From: DATHWB01 sp040880725
GTDB lineage: Bacteria; Actinomycetota; Acidimicrobiia; Spongiisociales; ZC4RG35
Direction: 5' to 3'
Assembly (NCBI GenBank): GCA_040880725.1
Contig: JBBDHV010000054.1
Span: 1-12,384 of the forward strand
DNA: 12,384 bases
Part shown: piece by piece, positions 1-11,091 of the stretch
Layout of the letters: the number at the start of each line of letters is the position of its first letter
Position numbering within the stretch: position 1 is the first letter of the stretch
Translations under genes and position numbers: made by a program
Notes under the pieces: model-generated
Database searches by the model: none
What the model saw: only the letters and a program-made list of their open reading frames with translations
What the model was told of the DNA's origin: nothing

Positions 1-51
1 CGTCCCAACATTCACATGCGGCTTACTACGCTCAAACTTCGCCTTGCCCAT
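1..51 (-). CDS. tuf: Elongation factor Tu, N-terminal 17 codons (cut by window edge)
   Basis: EF-Tu is the GTPase that delivers aminoacyl-tRNA to the ribosome. Only the first 17 codons are inside the window, reading MGKAKFERSKPHVNVGT, which is the characteristic EF-Tu start just before the G1 loop. The start is ATG at 51-49. An in-frame ATG two codons upstream (57-55) would leave only about one base after the AGGAG ribosome binding site, whereas the ATG at 51 has a normal spacing of about seven. The gene follows fusA after 48 bases on the same strand, the usual last place in the str operon. The identification rests on this short N-terminus plus gene order. Confidence 0.93.
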   Translation of the reverse strand, partial: MGKAKFERSKPHVNVGT

Positions 52-58
52 TTGCATT

Positions 59-64
59 CTCCTC
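59..64 (-). promoter_or_regulatory. Ribosome binding site of tuf (decides start)
   Basis: On the minus strand AGGAG(A) lies 7 bases before the ATG at 51 and almost touches the in-frame ATG at 57. The spacing favours the downstream ATG as the true EF-Tu start. Confidence 0.7.
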
Positions 65-99
65 TTGTGAGCTGACTGCTCGTCGTCTGTCTTCCGGGC

Positions 100-2217
<2,118 letters not shown>

Positions 2218-2301
2218 TTCCTCTGCTCTCCGGTCGTTATGGACTTGTGAAACCTGGTGTTCGTCGCTTCCGGACCCCGTGCGGGGCAGCGACGGCCGGC
2301 G

Positions 2302-2769
2302 CTACCAGCGGTAGTGGGCGAAGGCCTTGTTCGATTCCGCCATCTTGTGGATGTCTTCTTTGCGCTTCATCGCCGCACCGGTGTTGTTCGAAGCGTCGAG
2401 AATCTCGTTGGCGAGTCGGGCGGACATGGTGGGCTCGCGACGGCGGCGTGCGAAGCTGACCAGCCAGCGCACGGCGAGCGTCGTGGAACGTCGGGGGGAA
2501 ACCTCGATCGGCACTTGGTAGGACGACCCACCCACGCGCCGCGACCGCACTTCCACCGACGGACGAAGGTTCTCGATGGCACGCTTGAGGACGTTCACCG
2601 GGTCCTGGTTGGCGCGACGCTCGATGACCTCGAGCGCGTCGTAGACGATCTTGCGGGCGGTGTCCTTCTTGCCCTTCAGCAGGACCTTGTTGATGACCTG
2701 GCTGACGAGGACCGAACGGAAAACGGGATCCGGCTCGACCGGACGAATCTGGGCTGGGGCACGCCGCAT
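2302..2769 (-). CDS. rpsG: 30S ribosomal protein S7
   Basis: S7 nucleates assembly of the head of the 30S subunit and contacts the E site. The protein is 155 aa, close to the usual 156. It starts MRRAPAQIRPVEPDP and ends AESNKAFAHYRW, both hallmark S7 stretches, with RRVGGSSYQVPIEV and ARRRREPTMSARLANEI in between. The start chosen is ATG at 2769; the reading frame stays open further upstream, but that part lies inside rpsL and has no S7 homology. GGAGAG seven bases ahead acts as ribosome binding site and lies in the end of rpsL. Only one base separates the rpsL stop from this start, so the two are very likely translationally coupled. Confidence 0.98.
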   Translation of the reverse strand: MRRAPAQIRPVEPDPVFRSVLVSQVINKVLLKGKKDTARKIVYDALEVIERRANQDPVNVLKRAIENLRPSVEVRSRRVGGSSYQVPIEVSPRRSTTLAVRWLVSFARRRREPTMSARLANEILDASNNTGAAMKRKEDIHKMAESNKAFAHYRW

Positions 2770-2770
2770 C

Positions 2771-3142
2771 TCAGCTCTCCTTCTTGGCGCCGTAGCGGGA
2801 TCGGGCCTGCTTGCGCTTGGTGACCCCGGACGCGTCGAGCGTTCCCCGGATGACCTTGTAGCGAACGCCGGGAAGGTCGCGAACACGACCACCACGGACC
2901 AGCACGATGGAGTGCTCCTGGAGGTTGTGGCCTTCGCCGGGAATGTAGGCGGTGACTTCCATACCGGACGACAGCCGCACACGACAGACCTTCCGAAGCG
3001 CCGAGTTCGGCTTCTTCGGGGTCACCGTGTAGACGCGAGTGCAGACACCACGACGCTGGGGCGCTCCGGCCAGACCAGCTGTCTTCTTCTTTTTCTTCTT
3101 CTTCTGCCTGCCATCGCGGACGAGCTGCTCGATCGTCGGCAT
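2771..3142 (-). CDS. rpsL: 30S ribosomal protein S12
   Basis: S12 is part of the decoding centre of the 30S subunit and the classical streptomycin-resistance protein. The 123-aa product carries the family core: RRGVCTRVYT at 30-39, TPKKPNSALRKVCRV at 41-55, PGEGHNLQEHS at 68-78 and GGRVRDLPGVRY at 84-95. The start is ATG at 3142 with AAGGAG at 3152-3147; the frame is open upstream but lacks S12 sequence. Two oddities stand out. Residue 88 is Arg where most bacteria have Lys, while Lys43 is normal. The N-terminal tail also contains a run of seven lysines (residues 14-20, bases 3083-3103). It is the first gene of the str operon. Confidence 0.98.
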   Translation of the reverse strand: MPTIEQLVRDGRQKKKKKKKTAGLAGAPQRRGVCTRVYTVTPKKPNSALRKVCRVRLSSGMEVTAYIPGEGHNLQEHSIVLVRGGRVRDLPGVRYKVIRGTLDASGVTKRKQARSRYGAKKES

Positions 3143-3179
3143 GTTTCTCCTTACGCGGGCGACCGGCGCCACGGCGCTT

Positions 3180-3197
3180 TCGAATCTCGGGATTCGA
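3180..3197 (-). other. Hairpin in the rpsL leader
   Basis: A perfect 7-bp inverted repeat (TCGAATC/GATTCGA) with a 4-base loop lies about 38 bases upstream of the rpsL start, inside the predicted leader of the str operon mRNA. A second short GC stem (GCGCC/GGCGC) follows closer to the start. There is no U tract, so it is not a simple terminator. A role in leader folding or feedback control is only a guess. Confidence 0.4.
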
Positions 3198-3345
3198 GCG
3201 TCGGACTCCGACCTGGTTCTTTCTGACCCCCGGGCCCAGGGCACGATTCCCCGGTTCAGGTCAGACCGGAGAGCCCTTCAGACTCGAAGGAACGGTGCAC
3301 ACCCGAAGGCGCGCGCCGAGGTGGGTACGAAGACCACGAGGCGGA

Positions 3346-3373
3346 AGTATACGAATCCCGCATGGAACGTCAA
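3346..3373 (-). promoter_or_regulatory. Predicted main promoter of the str operon
   Basis: Read on the minus strand, a -35 box TTGACG (3373-3368) and a -10 box TATACT (3351-3346) are separated by 16 bases. Both are close to the vegetative sigma-70/SigA consensus and stand out in this GC-rich sequence. Transcription would begin near 3339, giving a leader of about 195 nt before rpsL. The position and strength suit the rpsL-rpsG-fusA-tuf operon. Confidence 0.75.
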
Positions 3374-3488
3374 AAGGGAATACGCCGAACCACCGAGTGA
3401 GCGGGTGTCGTCGAGCATCTGCACGCGACGACAACACGAGAATTCCTTCGACGCACCTTCCATCAACGGGGACCGGTAGCGTGCGTTC

Positions 3489-4655
3489 GTGCCGGACCGT
3501 GCCCACCGTCGAAGACTACTGATCGCCATTTTCGCGGTGGCGTATGGCACCAACGTCTCGACCCCGCTCCTGTTGCTGTATCAGGACCGACTCGACCTCT
3601 CGGCGTGGACGGTCACCGCACTCTTCGCCGCCTATCCGATCGGCCTGATACCAGCCTTGCTGCTGGGCGGCCCGGCATCGGATCTGCGTGGGCGGCGCCG
3701 GGTCACGCTCCCGTTCGTGGTGCTTTCAGCGGTGGCGTCGGTGCTGCTGATCTTCGGTGCCGACGCGCTGTGGCTGCTGTATCTGGGCCGGGTCGTCCTG
3801 GGGGTCGTCTCCGGAGTGGTGTTCGCAGGGATCAGTGCCTGGATTCAGGAGTTGGCGGTCGCCGGCGACCCTTTGGGGGCCTCGAAGCTGACGTCAACCG
3901 CGCTGTACGCCGGGTTCGGCATCGGTCCACTCGTCTCTGGGGCGCTCGGCCAGTGGGGTCCGGCACCTGCGATCTTCCCCTATCTCATCCACATCGCCAT
4001 GGTGGGGGCGGCGATTCCGCTGGTACTGCGCTCCCGAGAGACCGTCACCGTCGACCGTTCCCGTCCGCTCCGACCCAACCTCGGCATCCCGGAGGGCTCC
4101 CGCCGGACGGTGCTCAGGGTGATCGTCCCGACCGGACTGGCCGTCTTCACCTTCCCGGCAATCGCGTTCGGCCTGTTTCCCGTACTGCTTCGCCAATTCA
4201 TGGAGGGAATCGACCTGTTCGTCACCGGCCTGGTCGCCATCACCGCCACCACCGCCACTCTCTACTCCCGAACCCTCGTCGGCAGATTGGGACCGTGGAA
4301 GGCGGCGCCGGTGGGTACGGGGCTGGGAGCCGCCGGGGTCGCAGTGGGAACGATTGGATTCGCCACCGGCTGGTGGTGGCTGCTCTTCCCCGCTGCGGTC
4401 CTGTTGGGTGTGGCCTCGGGCGTCGGAATGACCGCAGGACTTCGCCAGGTCGATCTTGTCACGGACCCCTCCACCCGCGGAGCCCTCGCCGGCACCTTCT
4501 ATGTCGTGGCGTACGGGGGGATGACCACGCCCGTCATCGTTTCCAGCCTCGCCCGTGGCCCGGGGTTCGCCCCCGTGCTGGCAGGAGTCACGCTGCTGGC
4601 GGTCGTGCTGACGGTCCTGTTGGCCCGGTCGGTGCGACCGCTCATCACCGCCTGA
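3489..4655 (+). CDS. MFS transporter, 12 predicted membrane helices, substrate unknown
   Basis: This is a 388-aa integral membrane protein of the major facilitator superfamily. A short basic N-terminus (residues 1-9) is followed by alternating hydrophobic segments that fit 12 helices in two halves with a polar central loop near residues 180-205. The loop between helices 2 and 3 has the MFS motif A (GPASDLRGRRRV, about 61-72) with its Gly, Asp and Arg residues. The start is GTG at 3489, because an in-frame stop (TAG at 3477-3479) lies just upstream and no later start keeps helix 1 intact; the ribosome binding site is weak. It diverges from rpsL, and its TGA directly abuts the stop of the convergent ygfK-like gene. 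Drug efflux or metabolite transport are both possible; nothing ties it to the neighbouring catabolic operon. Confidence 0.85.
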   Translation: MPDRAHRRRLLIAIFAVAYGTNVSTPLLLLYQDRLDLSAWTVTALFAAYPIGLIPALLLGGPASDLRGRRRVTLPFVVLSAVASVLLIFGADALWLLYLGRVVLGVVSGVVFAGISAWIQELAVAGDPLGASKLTSTALYAGFGIGPLVSGALGQWGPAPAIFPYLIHIAMVGAAIPLVLRSRETVTVDRSRPLRPNLGIPEGSRRTVLRVIVPTGLAVFTFPAIAFGLFPVLLRQFMEGIDLFVTGLVAITATTATLYSRTLVGRLGPWKAAPVGTGLGAAGVAVGTIGFATGWWWLLFPAAVLLGVASGVGMTAGLRQVDLVTDPSTRGALAGTFYVVAYGGMTTPVIVSSLARGPGFAPVLAGVTLLAVVLTVLLARSVRPLITA

Positions 4656-6422
4656 TCAGTCGAGATCCTGCAGCCGAACGGGAAGCCCCTCGTCGGCGGC
4701 GAGCAGCGTCACCAGCATCGGGACTTCGGATTCCCAGCCCGACTTGGCCTCGATCCGCAGGCCGCCGTTGGACCGATCGACGAAGAACGCCTGACCGTCG
4801 ACGAGGTCGAAGCGGTCCCTGTCGAGATACAGCCGAGGCTTGATGAGCGCGGGATCGCCGACCTCGGGGCAGAACACCATGCAGTTGCCGCACTCGTTAC
4901 ACAGTTCGGAGAACACCAGGTACTGCTGGCGTCCGTCCAGGCCGCTGTCGGCGGGGGTGGGAAGGCGGAAGAATGCATCGTTGGGACAGACCGTCACACA
5001 GAAGTTGCACGCGACACAGCCCCACATCTCCAGGGTGTCATCGACCTCGCGGGGCAGCTTCTCGTTGGCGTCCTTGTGATAGATGGCCCGCTCGTCCCCG
5101 GACAGCATGCGAGTCACGTGATGCTCGACAGCACCGTGGTGGCCTTCGGCCCGACCGATGGCGTCGTTGTGCGCCCGCCATCCTGGGAGGTCGGTGACGC
5201 CGGCGGATCGCATGTCATCGGCGAGACGCTTGAGCATCGGTGCGAGCCGGCCGTAACCACCGGGCTTGAGCAGATCCGAACAGATCGTGGCGGGGGCGAC
5301 ACCCAGACCCACGGTCTCGGACACGTTGTCCCGGGTCACCCCGGCCGAGAAGCTGACCTGGACATCGCCGCCGTCGGTCTGGAGCACGCCGGGGAGTGCG
5401 GTGGTCAGTTCGTGCAGCAGTGTGGTGGCAAGGACGTGGAGGGGTGGACCCGACAGGTACATCGGGTCGTCGGGCATGAACCCCTTGTGGTTCTTCACCA
5501 CCAGCGTGTTCGTGAGCTTGATCCCGAAGCGCCGCCCGTTGGCGGCGGCGAACTCGCGCAGTTCCCCGATCAGTTCAATCCCCCGCTCGAACTGGAGGTC
5601 GGCGTCGAAGGCCGCCGGGTCGAGTTGGACAAAGTCATATCCGAGAATGTCGTGCACGATCTCGTGGACCCTCCGATGACCGAGCAGCGTGGGGTTGAGC
5701 TTCACGACCACGTCGACCTCGTGGCGGGTCATGAGGTGCTTGGTGATGCCTTCAATCTCCTCGGGGGGGCATCCGTGAAAGGTGGACAGGGTCACGGTGT
5801 CGGCGATACGGGTCCCGAAGTCGAGATCCCTCCACTGATCGAACGGAGCAGGAATCTGCGGACGCAGCCAGTCGATCTCGGCCGACGCGTCGAGTAGCCC
5901 GTCGATGAATCCGGCAATGCTGGCCGAGGAAATGCCGGCGAGATCGTACCCGACGGACATGTCGAAAACATGCGGACCGGCGTCACCGATGTGTTCTGAG
6001 ATCGGCTCCCAGCGCCGCAACATCTCGATGGTCATCCAGGCTTTGACGTACTCGGTCAGCGACTGGTGAACCTTCAGTTCCTGAGACCACTCGATGTTGT
6101 AGCCAATGGTCTGCATGTCGATGCACGGCCGGCCGATCTCCAGTTCGTCGAGGATCTGCACCGTCTTCAATTCGAACATACGGGCGCCACCCAACCAGGC
6201 GAGAACGATGTTCTGGGCCATCTGCGAGTGCGGACCTGCGGCCGGGCCCAGTGGGGTGGCGGCCGGTCGACCCAGGAAGCTCATCGTCAGGTCGATGTCG
6301 GGATCCGGCGACCAGAAACGGGCGATCGGAAGGTCATAGATGCGGTTGCGGGTCTCCCACTCATGGGCGATACGACCCAGGAGCACGTCCAGCGGGAACG
6401 GTGTCAGTGGTGGGGCTTGCAT
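4656..6422 (-). CDS. YgfK-type TIM-barrel/ferredoxin oxidoreductase, short form lacking the FAD/NAD(P) module
   Basis: The 588-aa product matches E. coli YgfK at both ends. Residues 1 to about 440 form a dihydroorotate-dehydrogenase/PreA-like TIM barrel with the YgfK stretches ATPLGPAAGPHSQMAQNIV, FELKTVQILD, STFHGCPPEEIE, VVKLNPTLLG and GIKLTNTL. Two [4Fe-4S] ferredoxin motifs follow: C469-x2-C472-x2-C475-x3-C479 and C508-x2-C511-x2-C514-x3-C518. E. coli YgfK has about 1030 residues because a GltD-like FAD/NAD(P)H domain sits between these parts; here that domain is absent and no GxGxxG Rossmann motif is seen. YgfK was proposed to be a selenate reductase subunit and is now linked to purine/uric-acid breakdown clusters. 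The start is ATG at 6422, six bases after GAGGAG; an ATG at 6428 touches that site. It is the last gene of the operon. A role as electron-transfer or reductase partner of the upstream hydroxylase is inferred. Confidence 0.85.
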   Translation of the reverse strand: MQAPPLTPFPLDVLLGRIAHEWETRNRIYDLPIARFWSPDPDIDLTMSFLGRPAATPLGPAAGPHSQMAQNIVLAWLGGARMFELKTVQILDELEIGRPCIDMQTIGYNIEWSQELKVHQSLTEYVKAWMTIEMLRRWEPISEHIGDAGPHVFDMSVGYDLAGISSASIAGFIDGLLDASAEIDWLRPQIPAPFDQWRDLDFGTRIADTVTLSTFHGCPPEEIEGITKHLMTRHEVDVVVKLNPTLLGHRRVHEIVHDILGYDFVQLDPAAFDADLQFERGIELIGELREFAAANGRRFGIKLTNTLVVKNHKGFMPDDPMYLSGPPLHVLATTLLHELTTALPGVLQTDGGDVQVSFSAGVTRDNVSETVGLGVAPATICSDLLKPGGYGRLAPMLKRLADDMRSAGVTDLPGWRAHNDAIGRAEGHHGAVEHHVTRMLSGDERAIYHKDANEKLPREVDDTLEMWGCVACNFCVTVCPNDAFFRLPTPADSGLDGRQQYLVFSELCNECGNCMVFCPEVGDPALIKPRLYLDRDRFDLVDGQAFFVDRSNGGLRIEAKSGWESEVPMLVTLLAADEGLPVRLQDLD

Positions 6423-6428
6423 CAGCAT

Positions 6429-6434
6429 CTCCTC
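6429..6434 (-). promoter_or_regulatory. Ribosome binding site of the ygfK-like gene (decides start)
   Basis: On the minus strand GAGGAG overlaps the TGA stop of the ssnA-like gene (TGAGGAG). It is six bases from the ATG at 6422 and zero from the ATG at 6428, so the downstream ATG is preferred. Confidence 0.7.
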
Positions 6435-7454
6435 ACAGTCGGGCGTGGAGGCGGGCGGCCTGCTCGGCCGCCCTCGCCCTGATCTCGGCGGGATCCACGA
6501 GGGTGGGCCCACCTTCGTTCCAGACAATCGTGCCGTCGACTTCGATCTCCACTGGGCGCGGGCCGGGCGTGAACGCCAGATGCCACGGCTGCATCGGCTC
6601 GTACGACCACAGGATCCGATCGCGCTTTGCTTCGGGCGCCAGTTGCCACCCGGTCTCCAGCCACGACCACGCGGTTTCGGGAGAGGCCGTCACGTCGACG
6701 GACCGATGGAGGTAGTAGGCCAACCGGAAGATGCCCAGCATGTCCGCCCCGATTCCGTCCGTGCCGAGAGCCACCGGGTTCGAGAAGCGGCGGGGGTCGG
6801 CGTAGCCGACCGAATTGTTCAGATTGGAGGCGGGATTGTGGAGCACGGTCCCCCGCAACCCATGGTCGGTCGGCAAGTGGACGCAATGTGCGAGCAACCA
6901 GCTGTCACTGGTGTGGCGCGCCAATCGCGCCGCCGCACCCTCGTCCTCGACACCCTCATGAACATGCACATGCACACCGACCTGCATCTCGGTGGCGAGC
7001 GCCGCGGCGGATTCGATCGTCTCGTCCGAGCAGGTGAAGGCGGCGTGCAGACCAACCCAACCCCTCCCCCCCTCTGAGAGAAACCTGCGGTTCTCGGCGA
7101 GGCCCCGGCGGGCGCCGTCCGGTCCGTGGCGGTCCGTCACGCCGTAGGCGGGCAGCACCCGCACTCCCACCTCCGCCGCCGCATCGACCACGACCGACAG
7201 ACTTCCCTCGATGGCGTTGGGGCTTTCGTGATGATCGATGATGGTGGTCGTGCCCACCTCGAGTGCTTCGAGCGCGGCGAGTTTGGCCGACCACTCGATC
7301 ATGTCGAGGTCGAGCGCGGTATCGAGACGCCACCAGATCTGTTCGAGGATTTCCCCGAAGGTCGCGGGCGTCTTCGGGGGTGGCGGCATTCCCCGTGCGA
7401 GCGCCGAGTAGATGTGATGGTGTGCGCACACCAGACCGGGGGTGACGGCTCCGC

Positions 7455-7458
<4 letters not shown>
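6433..7458 (-). CDS. SsnA-type amidohydrolase, N-terminally short
   Basis: A 341-aa metal-dependent amidohydrolase of the SsnA/chlorohydrolase-deaminase group, expected to hydrolyse or deaminate a heterocycle in the cytoplasm. Metal and active-site residues are in order: HxH (H13, H15) in GLVCAHHHIYSALARG, the IWWRLDTALD and IIDHHESP stretches typical of SsnA, H165 and E168 (HVHVHE), H191 (LLAHCVHL), NPASNLNN at 208-215 and D234 (ALGTDGIGADM). E. coli SsnA has about 440 residues with some 60 before the HxH; here only 12 precede it, so the N-terminal strands of the composite beta-sandwich are missing. The start is set by an ATGA overlap with the stop of the xdhD-like gene (ATG 7458-7456). The frame is open further upstream, but that sequence is arginine-rich and has no amidohydrolase character. 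The substrate is unknown; a purine derivative is the likeliest guess. Confidence 0.85.
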
Positions 7459-10039
<2,581 letters not shown>

Positions 10040-10043
<4 letters not shown>

Positions 10044-10990
10044 CGGTCCCCCTCGATCGGCGGCCCCACACCTTTTCGTTCCGAGATGAGGCGATACGCC
10101 TCCGGGACCCGGTAGCGGTCGAACTCGAAGAGTGTGTCCTTGTAGTGACGGGTGAAGTCGAGGTCGATGCGAGCGGTGATCAGCTCGTCGCCGAGCGTGA
10201 TGGACTGGGCGACGATCTGTCCGGACGGCGCGATGATCGCCGAGCCGGTGAGGGACTCCACGCCTTCTTCGAATCCGCCTTTGGCCACGCCGATCACCCA
10301 GCACCCGTTCTGATATGCCCCGGCCTGCATGACGAGATGGTTGTGGAAGGACTGAAGCTGGTTCTGGGTGGGGTCAGGGGCGTAGTGCAGGGGGGTGTTG
10401 TACCCGATGAGGATGAGTTCGGCCCCTTGCAGCCCCATCACCCGGTAGGTCTCGGGCCAGCGACGATCGTTGCAGAGCGCCATCCCCACCATGCCGTCGA
10501 ATGTTTCCCAGACGGGGAACTTGTCGCCCGGTTCGAAGTAGTGGCGCTCGGCGTGCTGAAAGGGACGGTCGGGTTCGTAGTCGGCATGGCCGGGAACATG
10601 CACCTTGCGGTACTTGCCGACGATCTGACCTGCAGCGTCGACGAGGATCGACGTGTTGTGCCGGCGCCCATTGCCGTCTGCGTCGACGGACCGTTCGGCG
10701 TACCCGAGGCTGAACCCGATTCCCAGATGGGCTGCTTCATCGAACAGGCGCTTGGTGGCAGCCGACGGCATTTCGGTCTCGAACCAGGCTTCGATCTCGT
10801 CGGTGTCCTCGATGTACCAGCGGGGAAAGAACGTGGTGAGGGCGAGTTCGGGATAGACGAGGAGGTCGACGTCGCGATCAGCGGCCGCGTGGAGCAGAAC
10901 GAGAAGCCGGTCGACGACCTCCTCGCGCGTCTCATCCCGTCTCACCGGCCCCATCTGGGCGCCGCCAACCGTCAGTACACGCTCTCCCAC
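10040..10990 (-). CDS. N-carbamoyl-D-amino-acid hydrolase-like amidase (nitrilase superfamily)
   Basis: The enzyme cleaves a carbamoyl amide C-N bond, releasing ammonia and CO2. The protein is about 316 aa and resembles the Agrobacterium D-carbamoylase (about 304 aa) along its whole length: PELALTTFFPRW, LGIGFSLGYAE, NTSILVD, GKYRKVHVPGH, PFQHAERHYFEPGD, CNDRRWPE and QAGAYQNG. The Glu-Lys-Cys triad is E48, K129 and C173 counted from this start. I chose GTG at 10990, which aligns with the family N-terminus; GTG at 11008 in the same frame is the only other option and would add six residues. Neither has a strong ribosome binding site, so a leaderless mRNA is conceivable. The stop overlaps the xdhD-like start (ATGA). 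As first gene of the operon it suggests that a ureido or N-carbamoyl intermediate is formed. The true substrate in this pathway is inferred, not shown. Confidence 0.88.
10048..10054 (-). promoter_or_regulatory. Ribosome binding site of the xdhD-like gene
   Basis: On the minus strand GAGGGGG lies four bases before the ATG at 10043. Together with the ATGA overlap it supports this start over longer open-frame extensions that run into the upstream gene. Confidence 0.65.
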
Positions 10991-11007
10991 GAACCGAGAT
11001 TCCCACA

Positions 11008-11024
11008 CCTTTACGAAATGTCAA
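11008..11024 (+). repeat. 17-bp direct repeat, left copy
   Basis: CCTTTACGAAATGTCAA recurs without a mismatch at 12089-12105 in the same orientation. The two copies lie just outside the inverted repeats of the AbiEi-like unit, like a target-site duplication or an attachment site. The inner 15 bases are a pseudo-palindrome (TTTAC-N5-GTCAA), so it may also be an operator. The left edge touches the alternative GTG start of the carbamoylase gene. Confidence 0.85.
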
Positions 11025-11030
11025 GCACCA

Positions 11031-11091
11031 GGGGGTGGTCGCGTACCCTGGGTTCCAGCCCACCGTGGCGGTGGTCCTGAGCCCACGGTTC
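11031..11091 (+). repeat. Left inverted repeat of the AbiEi-like unit
   Basis: Compared with the reverse complement of 12026-12086, the first 25 bases (11031-11055, starting GGGGGTGGTCGCGTACCCTG) are identical. Four bases with three mismatches follow, then 17 identical bases (11060-11076), then a weaker 15 bases with 10 matches, about 53 of 61 in all by hand alignment. It contains a small internal hairpin (CCACCG/CGGTGG). It lies between the end of the AbiEi-like gene and the start of the carbamoylase operon. Confidence 0.85.

Larger units (their letters stand above)
3143..3488. other. Divergent intergenic region between rpsL and the MFS gene
   Basis: These 346 bases hold the predicted str promoter (3346-3373), the rpsL leader with a hairpin (3180-3197) and the rpsL ribosome binding site (3147-3152). 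On the plus strand towards the transporter I see only a poor -10-like TAGCGT at 3477-3482 with no matching -35 box, and no clear Shine-Dalgarno sequence before 3489. I see no convincing coding region or RNA gene here. Confidence 0.6.

Noticed and set aside
3143..3244. Upstream extension of rpsL
   Set aside because: The sequence does not resemble S12, and MPTIEQLVRDGRQ with AAGGAG ahead is the clear start.
3605..4843. Plus-strand 412-codon open frame overlapping the MFS gene
   Set aside because: The translation is rich in Arg, Gly and Pro and lacks membrane helices, whereas the frame at 3489-4655 gives a proper 12-helix transporter.
6423..6527. 35-codon N-terminal extension of the ygfK-like gene
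   Set aside because: The extension lies within the ssnA-like gene, is rich in Pro and Arg, and the GAGGAG site points to ATG at 6422.
10044..10304. Open-frame extension upstream of the xdhD-like start
   Set aside because: It lies within the carbamoylase gene; the family N-terminus (TVTFTVNGQEVSV) and the ribosome binding site support ATG at 10043.
11019..11024. TTGACA in the direct repeat (minus strand) as a -35 box for the carbamoylase operon
   Set aside because: No convincing -10 box lies 16-18 bases downstream (best is GAATCT). It stays possible for a leaderless transcript but is not called.
11031..11091. Inverted repeats as intrinsic transcription terminators
   Set aside because: The stems are GC-rich but no T tract follows in either direction, and the two copies pair across a whole gene, which suits element ends better.
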